Part shown: positions 10,054 to 18,449 of the stretch, piece by piece
Layout: the number at the start of each line of letters is the position of its first letter
How positions within the stretch are numbered: position 1 is the first letter of the stretch
From: Winogradskyella marina
GTDB lineage: Bacteria; Bacteroidota; Bacteroidia; Flavobacteriales; Flavobacteriaceae
Length of the DNA: 49,406 nucleotides
Assembly (NCBI RefSeq): GCF_015645385.1
Contig: NZ_JADOET010000020.1
Coordinates: 1 to 49,406, forward strand
Direction of reading: 5' to 3'
The notes under the pieces: model-generated
Seen by the model: only the letters and a program-made list of their open reading frames with translations
Database searches by the model: none
What the model was told of the DNA's origin: nothing
Position numbers and translations under genes: made by a program

Positions 10054-10061
10054 CAAAGATA
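10054..10061 (-). promoter_or_regulatory. -7 box of trmD
   Basis: The minus strand reads TATCTTTG, an exact TAnnTTTG match, ending 21 bases before the ATG at 10032. No clear TTTG -33 element is visible at 17-21 bp. The box decides the trmD start, because an ATG at 10056 would overlap it. Confidence 0.6.
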
Positions 10062-10150
10062 TGTTTAATTGCTTTAATTTTTTAACTAGAGGATAGTAAG
10101 GTTGGTTTAAAATTATGAGATAAGATTGATGGAGTCGTTTTATAAGTACA

Positions 10151-10179
10151 AAAAAATCCGTAATTAAAATTACGGATTT
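10151..10179 (-). terminator. Terminator of the coiled-coil membrane protein gene
   Basis: An 11-bp perfect stem (10154-10164 with 10169-10179; arms AAATCCGTAAT and ATTACGGATTT) with a 4-base loop is followed by T residues on the minus strand, 25 bases after the stop at 10205. Confidence 0.85.
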
Positions 10180-10204
10180 ATATGACTATAATTTAAAAAC
10201 CTAT

Positions 10205-10828
10205 TTAAGACTTGTGCTTGTTTAATTCGTCTTGTAATTGGCGTCTAACTTTTTGTTCGCGCTCTAAAGCGTTACGTCTGTGTTCTTCAAACTCTGTTTC
10301 TACTTCGTCTAATTTATGTTTAGCTTCTCGTGTTGACGAGTTACTCCCTTTAAATTTATAGATAAAGATTAATAATAAAGCTAACAAAGCAGCAATGATA
10401 GACCACATAATGACATTATAATTGGTTTTACTGGTTTCCATACCTAATAAAGCCATGTTATTTTTTTCAGAATCTGTTTGCTCTAAATTACTTTGTGTAT
10501 TTGCTAGTTTAGTTTTTAGATCTTCAATTTCTTTAACTTGATTTCCAACCACATTTTCAGAATTTTCTAAACTCGTATATGTTGTTTTTAAAGAATCAAG
10601 AACATTGGATTTTAAAGTTAAAAGCCAAGCGTATTTTACTGCTTTATAATTTTGTCCGTTGGTTCCTTTAAAGCTACCAGATTTCCTAAATACATATTCA
10701 AATTGACTATCAATAGTACCACTTTTAAGAGATAATTTATCTTCTTCGTCGTTGTCAGATTGTGCAAATGTTGTTTGAAAACTAAATGTAACTACAAGAA
10801 TTACAATAACTTTTATTAAGAACTTCAT
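10205..10828 (-). CDS. Exported single-TM coiled-coil protein upstream of trmD
   Basis: The 207-aa protein has a signal peptide (cleavage near TTFAQ/SD), a conserved N-terminal region containing YVFRKSGSFKGTNGQNYKAV, a coiled coil at about 85-125, one transmembrane helix at about 139-157 (IMWSIIAALLALLLIFIYKF) and a highly charged C-terminal helix (about 165-207). It would therefore sit in the inner membrane with a periplasmic coiled coil and a cytoplasmic helix. Homologues beside trmD are, as I recall, often labelled 'tRNA (guanine-N1)-methyltransferase' by neighbourhood transfer. Nothing here resembles a methyltransferase. The function is unknown. Confidence 0.8.
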   Translation of the reverse strand: MKFLIKVIVILVVTFSFQTTFAQSDNDEEDKLSLKSGTIDSQFEYVFRKSGSFKGTNGQNYKAVKYAWLLTLKSNVLDSLKTTYTSLENSENVVGNQVKEIEDLKTKLANTQSNLEQTDSEKNNMALLGMETSKTNYNVIMWSIIAALLALLLIFIYKFKGSNSSTREAKHKLDEVETEFEEHRRNALEREQKVRRQLQDELNKHKS

Positions 10829-11048
10829 CTTAGAGGTGATTTTTGGTGGTGTTCGATTAAATTGGTTGCCAAGATAATAATTTTATGAATATTTCATATC
10901 ACAATTACAAAACAAATAGCCTTAGATTTTACTAAGGCAATTTATATACGACTGAAGTATTGTTTTTAGATGTTAACTTATTTAAGTTATCATAATTTTT
11001 ATAATTACCTAGTATATAAATAACAGAAAGTTAGCTAATTTAAGATAG
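10829..11048. other. AT-rich intergenic region, no gene seen
   Basis: These 220 bases between the coiled-coil gene and the gap terminator hold no open frame of note. A small imperfect hairpin (CCTTAG 10920-10925 with CTAAGG 10932-10937) has no T tract. TATCTTGG on the minus strand near 10850 is one base off the -7 consensus and may start transcription of the downstream gene. Confidence 0.5.
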
Positions 11049-11076
11049 AAAAAATCCTGGCATAGGACAGGATTTT
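11049..11076 (-). terminator. Terminator of gap
   Basis: AAAATCCTG (11051-11059) and CAGGATTTT (11068-11076) form a 9-bp stem with an 8-base loop, followed by T residues on the minus strand, 24 bases after the gap stop codon. Confidence 0.85.
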
Positions 11077-11099
11077 ATATTTTCCTTCTTCAATTTAGT

Positions 11100-12548
11100 C
11101 TAATAATAAGCATAGCGTCTAACTTTAGAAATATATTTTGCTAAACGAATAACTTGTTGGCTGTAGCCATATTCGTTATCATACCATATATATAGTATTG
11201 CATTTTTACCATCTTTTCTAACAATAGTTGCTTTACTATCATAAATAGCAGGAGCAGAGCTACCAACAATGTCGCTAGAAACTAATTCATCACTCATTTC
11301 GTATTTAATTTGCTCTACTAAATCCCCTTCTAGTGCATACTTTTTCATAATCGTATTTATACTAGCAACGGTAGTTTTATTTTTTAATTCTAAATTCAGA
11401 ATTGCTAGAGAGCCATTAGGTACAGGAACTCTAATAGCATTAGACGTTAACTTTCCTTCTAAAGTTGGTAAGGCTTTGCTTACCGCTTTACCAGCGCCAG
11501 TTTCTGTAATAACCATATTTAAAGCTGCAGCACGACCACGTCTGTATTTACTATGAAAATTATCTACTAAATTTTGATCGTTAGTATAAGCGTGTATCGT
11601 TTCTAAATGTCCAGTGCTAATCCCGAAAGAATCTTCAACGGCTTTTAAAATAGGTGTAATAGCATTTGTTGTGCAAGATGCGGCAGAAAATATATTAGTT
11701 TTATCCGGATTATGCTCCAAATGATTAACACCATGTACAATGTTAGGTATGCCTTTTCCAGGTGCAGTCAATAAAACTTTCTCGACTCCTTTTGATTTTA
11801 GGTGTCTACTAAGTGCCTCTTTATCTCTGAATGCACCCGTATTGTCAATAACCAAAGCGTTATTAATGCCGTAAGATGTATAATCAATGTCTTCTGGCGC
11901 ATTTGCAGAAATTACATTTACCGTAGTACCATTAATAATTAATGCAGAATTTTTAACATCAGTACTTACAATTCCAGAAAAAACACCATGTACAGAATCG
12001 TTTCTTAATAAAGAAGCACGTTTATTTAAAACTGTTTCAGTGATGTCTCCTCGCGTAACAATAGCTCTTAATCGTAATTGTGTACCTTTTCCTGTTCGTG
12101 TCATTAATTCACGTGCAACTAAACGTCCAATTCTTCCAAAACCATAAAGGACCACATCTTTAGGTTCAATGGCTTCGTTGTCTTTGGCTTTACCTAATTT
12201 AGAAGCTACAAAAGCCGTAGCATTGCCATATTTTTGATCTTCTAAATGAAATTCATAAGTTAACTTGCCAATGTCTAATTTGGCAGGTGGTAAGTTTAAA
12301 GTACTAATGGCCTGTGCAATTTCAACCGAATCAAAAATTGAAATTGGTTTTTGAACAAATTCGCCTGCATACTCATGCAAGTTTAAAATTTCGCTTACAT
12401 TTCTGTCTATTAATTGATTTCTGAATATAACAAGCTCAATAGATTTGTCATACCATAAATCGCTTATAATTTTAATAAATTCGACAGTTGCTCTGCGACG
12501 ATCGGCTTGAAACGCTAACTCTTTTTCGTAAGTGTCGTTAAATCCCAT
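11100..12548 (-). CDS. gap: Glyceraldehyde-3-phosphate dehydrogenase, long form with N-terminal extension
   Basis: The 482-aa product contains a full GAPDH: the NAD fold with VLYGFGRIGRLVARELM, the active-site loop SAASCTTNAITP with catalytic Cys292, the HAYTNDQN histidine segment and IWYDNEYGYSQQVIRLA at the end. It is about 140 residues longer than ordinary GAPDH (Cys about 150). The extra helical N-terminal part runs from MGFNDTYEKELAFQADRRRA to about residue 130, and long forms of this kind are known in some Bacteroidota and Gammaproteobacteria. Residues of both NAD- and NADP-type enzymes could fit, so direction and cofactor are open. A start 15 codons upstream (12593) falls in the -7 box, so 12548 is preferred. 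Confidence 0.93.
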   Translation of the reverse strand: MGFNDTYEKELAFQADRRRATVEFIKIISDLWYDKSIELVIFRNQLIDRNVSEILNLHEYAGEFVQKPISIFDSVEIAQAISTLNLPPAKLDIGKLTYEFHLEDQKYGNATAFVASKLGKAKDNEAIEPKDVVLYGFGRIGRLVARELMTRTGKGTQLRLRAIVTRGDITETVLNKRASLLRNDSVHGVFSGIVSTDVKNSALIINGTTVNVISANAPEDIDYTSYGINNALVIDNTGAFRDKEALSRHLKSKGVEKVLLTAPGKGIPNIVHGVNHLEHNPDKTNIFSAASCTTNAITPILKAVEDSFGISTGHLETIHAYTNDQNLVDNFHSKYRRGRAAALNMVITETGAGKAVSKALPTLEGKLTSNAIRVPVPNGSLAILNLELKNKTTVASINTIMKKYALEGDLVEQIKYEMSDELVSSDIVGSSAPAIYDSKATIVRKDGKNAILYIWYDNEYGYSQQVIRLAKYISKVRRYAYY

Positions 12549-12581
12549 GTTTTTTGAATTAAATTGGTGTTTAATTTTTTG

Positions 12582-12616
12582 CAAAAGTAACATATTTCAA
12601 ACGTTTTCGTAGCAAC
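12582..12616 (-). promoter_or_regulatory. Promoter of gap
   Basis: The minus strand reads TACTTTTG at 12582-12589 (exact -7 consensus), with TTG at 12613-12615 about 23 bp upstream. The start at 12548 is 33 bases downstream. Confidence 0.55.
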
Positions 12617-12628
12617 TTTTACTGAAAA

Positions 12629-12663
12629 TAAAAACCCTTCAAAAAATATGATTTTGAAGGGTT
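12629..12663 (-). terminator. Terminator of degQ
   Basis: A 12-bp stem (AACCCTTCAAAA, 12633-12644, with TTTTGAAGGGTT, 12652-12663) and 7-base loop lies 25 bases after the degQ stop, followed by T residues on the minus strand. Confidence 0.88.
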
Positions 12664-12687
12664 AAATCTATCCAATTAATCGTGGAA

Positions 12688-14097
12688 CTACCTAAAACTA
12701 TGCACCACTTTTTCGCCTTGATTATTTATAATTTCAATCTGAAGCGGTTCTCTTAAATTTCTTGCTTTCATAGCATTTTGAGCATCCTCCACAGTGTATA
12801 ATTTTTTGCCGTTTATTTTTGTGACAATACTACCTTCTTCAACACCAACACGACTCCAACCAGCTTTATAGTTGTCATCGGCGAATTTTGATATTTTTAC
12901 ACCATAATCCGTATTGTTAGTCTTTAATTCTTTTTTAGTAGCATTTTTTACAAACCCTATAGTTTGTATAACGGTAACTGTAGGTTTTAATAAGGTAACA
13001 GGCAGGACCTCCTCACGTCCATCTCTTAAAAGTGTAACGTTAACCACATCTTCTGGACTCTTGGTTTTTAAATAACCCGTTAAATCAGAGAACTTATTAA
13101 TTTGTACATTATCAATTTTGTTAATGATATCACCAGGTTTTATACCTGCTTTTTCGGCACCAGTATCTTCTTGCACTTCATTGACGTAAAAACCTTCTGT
13201 AGCTGTAGTTCCAAGTTGTTCTGCAGCTTCACTATTAAGTGCGCCTCCTGTAACTCCTAAAATACCATTTTGTACATTACCATATTCTATAATGTCATTT
13301 ACAATTTTACGAGCAATATTACTTGGTACAGCAAATGAGTAACCTATATAAGAACCTGTTTGTGAAGAAATAGCCGTATTAATTCCTATTAAATCACCAT
13401 TTACATTCACCAAAGCTCCACCAGAGTTTCCTGGGTTTACAGCAGCATCAGTTTGAATAAACGATTGAGAATGTTGACCTGTTAAATCTCTAGATTTTGC
13501 ACTTATAATTCCTGCTGTTACCGTAGAATTTAGATTAAAAGGATTACCAACAGCTAAAACCCATTCTCCAACTTTGGCGTTATCAGAATCTCCAAAAGCC
13601 ATAAAAGGTAAGTCTTCGTCTGTGTCAATTTTAAGTAAAGCAATATCTGTGGCTTCATCAGTACCAATTAATTCTGCAATATAGGACTTGTTATTATTTA
13701 AGGTAATACTTATTTCGTTAGCGTTATTGATAACGTGGTTGTTGGTTACAATATACCCTGTTGGCGAAATAACAACACCACTTCCTGTACCAACTTGCGC
13801 ACGTTGCGACTGTCGACCAAAGAATAAATCTCTCATCGTTGTTGGTGCACTAATTACCGAAGTATTTTTTACGTGAACAACGGCATCTAAAGATTTGTCT
13901 GCTGCTTCCACAAAATTTGGCGTGTTTACGGCTTTGTTGTACGTATTCATAGAATTTGTAGGGACAAATACAGGAAGTTCGGATGATTGTTCAACAGCTA
14001 ATGGTTGTGCTTCATCTTCAACAAAAACTTTGTAACCACCTAAAGTTAATAGACCACCTAATGCAGAAACAAACACCAATGTTATTATCTTCTTCAT
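12688..14097 (-). CDS. degQ: Periplasmic DegQ/HtrA-type serine protease with PDZ domains
   Basis: The 469-aa protein is an HtrA-family protease and chaperone that degrades misfolded envelope proteins. The N-terminal hydrophobic segment (about 4-22) is a signal or anchor. The trypsin-like domain holds the full triad: His121 (VTNNHV), Asp151 (EATDIALLKI) and Ser225 (NPGNSGGAL). A first PDZ domain lies at about 275-370 (GFYVNEVQEDTGAEKAGIKP, DIINKIDNVQI) and a shorter second one at about 395-469 (GWSRVGVEEGSIVTKINGKK). The gene is monocistronic with a good promoter (14208-14236) overlapped by phased TTTAACG repeats. The DegP/DegQ distinction cannot be made from sequence. Confidence 0.95.
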   Translation of the reverse strand: MKKIITLVFVSALGGLLTLGGYKVFVEDEAQPLAVEQSSELPVFVPTNSMNTYNKAVNTPNFVEAADKSLDAVVHVKNTSVISAPTTMRDLFFGRQSQRAQVGTGSGVVISPTGYIVTNNHVINNANEISITLNNNKSYIAELIGTDEATDIALLKIDTDEDLPFMAFGDSDNAKVGEWVLAVGNPFNLNSTVTAGIISAKSRDLTGQHSQSFIQTDAAVNPGNSGGALVNVNGDLIGINTAISSQTGSYIGYSFAVPSNIARKIVNDIIEYGNVQNGILGVTGGALNSEAAEQLGTTATEGFYVNEVQEDTGAEKAGIKPGDIINKIDNVQINKFSDLTGYLKTKSPEDVVNVTLLRDGREEVLPVTLLKPTVTVIQTIGFVKNATKKELKTNNTDYGVKISKFADDNYKAGWSRVGVEEGSIVTKINGKKLYTVEDAQNAMKARNLREPLQIEIINNQGEKVVHSFR

Positions 14098-14188
14098 AAT
14101 TTTCAGATTTAAGTTTAACTATTTTATAATTATTATTTTCTTTTTAACTAACGATTAAAATTATTAATTTATTGATTTCAATTTTAAA

Positions 14189-14218
14189 TTTAACGACTTT
14201 TTAACGTCAAATTTAACG
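14189..14218. repeat. Helically phased TTTAACG repeats over the degQ promoter
   Basis: TTTAACG occurs at 14189-14195, 14200-14206 and 14212-14218, spaced 11 and 12 bp, which puts all three on one face of the helix. Two of them are part of an 11-bp direct repeat AAATTTAACGA (14186-14196 and 14209-14219). Related TTTAACT copies lie at 14114 and 14143. The third repeat overlaps the degQ -7 box (14208-14215), as a repressor or activator array would. Confidence 0.5.
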
Positions 14219-14236
14219 AGCTATTAACACCACAAA
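14208..14236 (-). promoter_or_regulatory. Promoter of degQ
   Basis: The minus strand has TTTG at 14233-14236, then 17 bp, then TAAATTTG (14208-14215), matching both Bacteroidota promoter elements. The leader would be about 105 nt. Confidence 0.65.
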
Positions 14237-14253
14237 ATACAGTCTAATATGCT

Positions 14254-14261
14254 TATATTTG
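14254..14261 (+). promoter_or_regulatory. -7 box of the dapF operon
   Basis: TATATTTG is an exact TAnnTTTG match and ends 16 bases before the dapF ATG. It is arranged back to back with the degQ promoter. No good -33 element is visible. Confidence 0.6.
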
Positions 14262-14277
14262 TGCCATAATTTAGACT

Positions 14278-15051
14278 ATGACATTTTATAAATATCAAGG
14301 AACTGGTAACGACTTTGTAATTGTAGATAATCGTTTACAAACTATAGACAAAAATAATACCAAACGCATTGCGCAAATTTGCGACCGACGTTTTGGCATA
14401 GGTGCAGATGGTTTTATTCTGTTAGAGAACGCTGAAAATGTTGATTTTAGAATGGTGTATTATAATGCGGATGGCAACGAAAGTACTATGTGTGGTAATG
14501 GAGGTCGTTGTATCGTGGCGTTTGCACAGTTTTTAAATATTATTGAAACTGAAACCGAATTTATAGCTATTGATGGCCTTCATAAAGCTAAGATTGAAGA
14601 CGGTTTAGTGCACCTTGAAATGCAGGATGTTTCAGAAATTGAATCTTTTGAAAACCATTTATTTTTAGATACAGGTTCTCCACATCATGTAGAATTGGTT
14701 ACAAATATAGATACATTTGATGTTAAATCGAATGGCTCTAGAATTAGATATGGTCAACCTTACAATGAAGCTGGTAGTAATGTGAATTTTGTAGAACAGA
14801 TCTCCGACAATCATTTTGCTGTTAGAACCTATGAGCGTGGAGTAGAGGATGAAACTTTGTCTTGTGGTACGGGAGTTACAGCAGTGGCAATAGCCATGCA
14901 TAACAGTGAAAAAACACAAAACGAAACTATTCGTTTAAAAACACAAGGTGGTGAACTTAAAGTAACGTTTCATTCGGATACAAAAGGCTATAATACTATT
15001 TGGCTTATAGGACCAGCTCAACAAGTTTTTAAAGGAGACATAGAATGGTAA
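14278..15051 (+). CDS. dapF: Diaminopimelate epimerase DapF
   Basis: DapF interconverts LL- and meso-diaminopimelate, supplying meso-DAP for peptidoglycan and lysine. The 257-aa protein has the two symmetrical halves of the family and both catalytic cysteines: Cys72 in NESTMCGNGGRC and Cys196 in DETLSCGTGVTA. The N-terminus MTFYKYQGTGNDFVI is typical. It is the first gene of a plus-strand operon with a GNAT enzyme (7-nt overlap), mltG and DUF2279, three of them cell-envelope genes. dapA, another DAP-pathway gene, is at 34142. Confidence 0.97.
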   Translation: MTFYKYQGTGNDFVIVDNRLQTIDKNNTKRIAQICDRRFGIGADGFILLENAENVDFRMVYYNADGNESTMCGNGGRCIVAFAQFLNIIETETEFIAIDGLHKAKIEDGLVHLEMQDVSEIESFENHLFLDTGSPHHVELVTNIDTFDVKSNGSRIRYGQPYNEAGSNVNFVEQISDNHFAVRTYERGVEDETLSCGTGVTAVAIAMHNSEKTQNETIRLKTQGGELKVTFHSDTKGYNTIWLIGPAQQVFKGDIEW

Positions 15052-15569
15052 GTCTTAAAGGAAATCATATATATTTAAGAGCTTTAGAGCCTGAAGACCT
15101 CGATTTTGTTTTTACTATTGAAAATGATACGTCGCTTTGGGAATTAAGTGATACCCAAACACCTTATTCAAGATTTTTAATAAAACAATACCTCGAAAAT
15201 GCGCAGCAAGATATTTTTGAAGCGAAACAACTTCGGTTAGCCATTTGCGATTATAACGATACTACTATTGGATTAATTGATCTGTTTGATTTCGATGTTA
15301 AAAATAAACGAGCAGGAATTGGAATTCTAATTCAAGATGAAGGCAATCGTAATAAAGGTTACGGTAAAGAGGCTTTAGAAATTTTAGTGAATTACTGTTT
15401 TAAAACCTTGCATTTGCATCAGGTCTATGCCAATATTTCTGAACATAATTTAGCGAGTTTAAAGCTGTTTCAAAATAATGGTTTTCAAAAAATAGGATTA
15501 AAAAAAGATTGGAGTTTCGATGGTGAACAATATGCCAACGAATTTATTTTACAACGAATTAACGATTAA
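15045..15569 (+). CDS. GNAT-family N-acetyltransferase (RimJ/RimL type)
   Basis: The 174-aa protein opens with LKGNHIYLRALEPEDLDFVF and carries the acetyl-CoA loop NRNKGYGKEALEILVNYCF (residues about 104-122) and the LFQNNGFQKIG end motif of the RimJ/RimL-like (COG1670) branch. Members acetylate protein N-termini, small amines or antibiotics, and the substrate here cannot be told. Its ATG lies within the last codons of dapF and mltG follows after 2 nt, so it is translationally linked to cell-wall genes. Confidence 0.88.
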   Translation: MVSLKGNHIYLRALEPEDLDFVFTIENDTSLWELSDTQTPYSRFLIKQYLENAQQDIFEAKQLRLAICDYNDTTIGLIDLFDFDVKNKRAGIGILIQDEGNRNKGYGKEALEILVNYCFKTLHLHQVYANISEHNLASLKLFQNNGFQKIGLKKDWSFDGEQYANEFILQRIND

Positions 15570-15571
15570 CT

Positions 15572-16615
15572 ATGTACATTAAAAAGATTCTTTGGGCAGT
15601 TGCTCTCATTGGTTTAGTAGTCTTTGGCGCCATTGCTTATTATATATATGGAGCTATGTTTTCTCCAAATACCAATTTCGAGAATGAAACCGCATTCATT
15701 TATGTGCCAACCAATGCGAGGTATGCAGAAGTAAGATCGCAATTAGAACCCTTGTTAGATGATATAGAGGCCTTTGATGCTTTGGCAAAACAAAAAAAAT
15801 ACAACACTAATATTAAGGCTGGTCGTTTTGCTATTTCAAAAGGGATGAGTAATAATGACATTATTAACTCTATTAGAAGTAAAAACCTGCCTGTTAAAAT
15901 CGCATTTAACAATCAACATAGTATAAAAGACTTGGCCGGAAGAATAAGTATGCAGATTGAAGCAGATAGTTTAACCTTAGAAAAAGTAATGTTGGACGAA
16001 TCGTTTTTAGCTAAAAATGGATTTTCAAAAGCGACAGCATTAGGCATGTACTTACCAAATAGCTATGAGTTTTTCTGGAATTCATCTGCTGAAACGTTTA
16101 GAGATAGAATGTTAGTAGAATACAATCGGTTTTGGACAGACGCCAGAAAAGCAAAAGCTCAGAAATTGAATTTAACTCCTAACGAGGTCATTACTTTAGC
16201 TTCAATTGTACATGAAGAATCTAAGCAAGCAGACGAACAACCACGAGTTGCAGGTGTGTATCTAAATAGATTACGCATTGGAATGCCTTTACAAGCAGAT
16301 CCAACTTTAAAATTTGCAGCATACCAGTTACCGCAATATCAAAACACTATTATTAGACGTGTATTAAATGTTCATAAGGATATAAACTCTCCTTATAATA
16401 CATATCAAAATACAGGTTTACCTCCTGGTCTTATAGCAATGCCAGATTTGTCTGCAATAAAAGCTGTTTTGAATCCTGAAACTCATAGTTACCTCTATTT
16501 TGCTGCTGATGCTAAACGTCTTGGTTATCATAAATTTGCAAAAACACTGCGTCAACATAATAATAATGCTAGAGAGTATCATCGTTATTTGTCTTCTCAA
16601 GGGATTAATAAATAA
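15572..16615 (+). CDS. mltG: Endolytic murein transglycosylase MltG
   Basis: MltG cleaves nascent glycan strands and is thought to end their elongation. The 347-aa protein has one N-terminal transmembrane segment (about 5-27), a LysM-like region (about 95-150) and the YceG/MltG catalytic domain. The signature is LTPNEVITLASIVHEESKQA, where Glu216 lines up with the catalytic Glu218 of E. coli MltG, followed by RVAGVYLNRLRIGMPLQADP and YNTYQNTGLPPGLIAMP. It lies in the dapF operon, 2 nt after the GNAT gene and 3 nt before DUF2279. Confidence 0.95.
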   Translation: MYIKKILWAVALIGLVVFGAIAYYIYGAMFSPNTNFENETAFIYVPTNARYAEVRSQLEPLLDDIEAFDALAKQKKYNTNIKAGRFAISKGMSNNDIINSIRSKNLPVKIAFNNQHSIKDLAGRISMQIEADSLTLEKVMLDESFLAKNGFSKATALGMYLPNSYEFFWNSSAETFRDRMLVEYNRFWTDARKAKAQKLNLTPNEVITLASIVHEESKQADEQPRVAGVYLNRLRIGMPLQADPTLKFAAYQLPQYQNTIIRRVLNVHKDINSPYNTYQNTGLPPGLIAMPDLSAIKAVLNPETHSYLYFAADAKRLGYHKFAKTLRQHNNNAREYHRYLSSQGINK

Positions 16616-16618
16616 GGT

Positions 16619-17524
16619 TTGAAAGTAGCGTTTGTTTATATATTAGTTTTCTTTTCTACAAGTGCTTCACTTTTTTCACAATCTAAATTCAACCAATTTT
16701 TAAAACCTAGCGATACACTTAATACGTCGCGAAGAAATACCGTTGTAATTTCTGAAGCGTCATTGGCAACGGCAACATTATTAGGGCTCAATCAATTATG
16801 GTATGCCGATTATCCACGTTCTAATTTTAAAACCTTGAACGATAGTGGTGAATGGTTGCAAATGGATAAAATGGGTCATGTGTTTTCATCGTATCAATTA
16901 GGAAGGTTAGGCGCTAACACATTAAATTGGGCAGGAGTTAGTAAAAAGGATCAATTATTATATGGTTCGACTTTAGGATTAGGATTTCTAACAGCTGTTG
17001 AAATTATGGACGGCTTTTCTGAAGAATGGGGATTTTCTTGGTCAGATATGGCAGCTAACGCAGCAGGAACTGCTCTGCATGTAGGACAAGAATTACTATG
17101 GCAAGAACAACGTATTGTTTTAAAATATTCATTTCACCGAACACAATTTGCAAAGCAGCGACCAAATAAATTGGGTAATGGTTTGGCAGAAGAGTTCTTA
17201 AAAGATTATAATGGTCAGACCTATTGGCTAAGTGCTAATATTAATTCCTTTTTAAAAACCGAATCGATTCCAAATTGGTTAAACCTAGCTTTCGGTTATG
17301 GAGCAGATGGAATGCTCACTGGTGATGATTATGATCCTTTGTTTTTAAACCAAAACAGAACACGTCAATATTACTTAAGTTTAGATATTGATTTAACCCG
17401 AATTAAAACAAATTCTCACCTACTAAAAACATTATTTGACGTTTTTAACGTTATTAAGTTGCCATTTCCAACGTTAGAATTGAATGGCGATGGTCGGATA
17501 AAATGGCACCACATCTACTTTTAA
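16619..17524 (+). CDS. DUF2279 (YfiM-like) envelope protein
   Basis: The frame opens with TTG three bases after mltG. The 301-aa product has a signal peptide (FVYILVFFSTSASLFSQ) and the DUF2279 blocks DKMGHVFSSYQLGR and EIMDGFSEEWGFSWSDMAAN, followed by GTALHVGQELLWQEQR. The conserved histidines and acidic residues recall membrane-bound phosphatase-like folds, but no activity is established for the family. It is the last gene of the dapF-mltG operon, which suggests an envelope role. The TTG start is chosen because no closer ATG keeps the signal peptide. Confidence 0.8.
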   Translation: MKVAFVYILVFFSTSASLFSQSKFNQFLKPSDTLNTSRRNTVVISEASLATATLLGLNQLWYADYPRSNFKTLNDSGEWLQMDKMGHVFSSYQLGRLGANTLNWAGVSKKDQLLYGSTLGLGFLTAVEIMDGFSEEWGFSWSDMAANAAGTALHVGQELLWQEQRIVLKYSFHRTQFAKQRPNKLGNGLAEEFLKDYNGQTYWLSANINSFLKTESIPNWLNLAFGYGADGMLTGDDYDPLFLNQNRTRQYYLSLDIDLTRIKTNSHLLKTLFDVFNVIKLPFPTLELNGDGRIKWHHIYF

Positions 17525-17576
17525 GTTAAAAAATTAACACTTAATCGGTTGATTTTCAGGAATAGGAAAAATGTTG

Positions 17577-17584
17577 TATATTTG
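17577..17584 (+). promoter_or_regulatory. -7 box of the SLT-like gene
   Basis: TATATTTG matches TAnnTTTG exactly and would give a leader of about 50 nt before the ATG at 17643. A TTG at 17549 is rather far upstream for a -33 element. Confidence 0.5.
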
Positions 17585-17642
17585 CACGCGAATTTTGTGA
17601 GATAGTTTTGGGGAACTATTTTACTGTAAAAATTTAGCTGTT

Positions 17643-18299
17643 ATGATTAAAGATAGCGTTAAGAATATAGTAATACCTTTTTCAATTTGTGTACTTATGG
17701 CATTAGCCTTGTACCCAGATTCTTCTCTTAATCCTGAGACGTATTCAACGGAAGGATTAGAACTCAACTATAATATTTCTGAAGATTTAGCAATGGTCAA
17801 TCAAGATCATGCTGTGAAACACAATTTGTTTACACCACATTTAGGTAAATCTTTTGAAGGGTTTAAGGAAGCATTAGCTTTTAAAGAATCTAGAGGAAAT
17901 TATTTTACGGTAAATACTTTGGGGTATTTAGGAAAGTATCAGTTTGGTGCAGAAACCTTAAAGTTAATAGGTATTTATACACCAAATCAATTTCTATACA
18001 ATCCAGAGTTACAAGAGAAAGCGTTTATTGCAAATGCTGAACGTAACAAATGGGTACTTAGAAAAGACATTGAGCGTTTTGAAGGAAAGCTAATTTCAGG
18101 TGTTAAAATTACAGAATCTGGTATTTTAGCAGCTGCACATTTAGCAGGCCCTGGAAACGTGAAGAAGTTTTTACGTAGCTATGGAGTTAATAACCTGTCT
18201 GATGCCTATGGATCTTCTGTTAGGTATTATATGAAACGATTTTCAGGCTATGATACGTCTACAATAACACCAGATAAAAAAGCTAGAGTTACGTTATAA
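17643..18299 (+). CDS. SLT-like (lysozyme-fold) periplasmic protein
   Basis: The 218-aa protein has an N-terminal hydrophobic signal/anchor (about 8-24). Its second half resembles the soluble lytic transglycosylase fold: EALAFKESRGNYFTVNTLGY (residues 76-95) with a possible catalytic Glu82, then YLGKYQFGAETLKLIG and ITESGILAAAHLAGPGNVKK. These echo the ES-x-G and AYN/AAH motifs of transglycosylases. Flavobacterial homologues are often called 'peptidoglycan-binding protein LysM', although no LysM repeat is visible. A role in cell-wall cutting is likely but not proven. It is monocistronic. Confidence 0.7.
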   Translation: MIKDSVKNIVIPFSICVLMALALYPDSSLNPETYSTEGLELNYNISEDLAMVNQDHAVKHNLFTPHLGKSFEGFKEALAFKESRGNYFTVNTLGYLGKYQFGAETLKLIGIYTPNQFLYNPELQEKAFIANAERNKWVLRKDIERFEGKLISGVKITESGILAAAHLAGPGNVKKFLRSYGVNNLSDAYGSSVRYYMKRFSGYDTSTITPDKKARVTL

Positions 18300-18314
18300 A
18301 CTATTGAAGTAACT

Positions 18315-18367
18315 AAAAAAATGAGATAATATCGCATTGAATTTAATGTGTATTATCTCATTTTTTT
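18315..18367. terminator. Bidirectional terminator between convergent genes
   Basis: A 17-bp perfect stem (18315-18331 with 18351-18367; core ATGAGATAATA and TATTATCTCAT), with a further CATT/AATG pairing inside the loop, is flanked by A and T runs. It serves both the SLT-like gene and the opposing RsmI-like gene. Confidence 0.9.
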
Positions 18368-18449
18368 TATTTGGTTAAACTTTCGATTTTAGCGCTTCAG
18401 GATAGATACATCATCCTTTAAGGTTGAGACGTTTACAACAACAGTTTAA

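Noticed and set aside
10033..10056. Upstream trmD start
   Set aside because: The codon at 10056 overlaps the -7 box at 10054-10061, and the extra residues do not match the TrmD family start.
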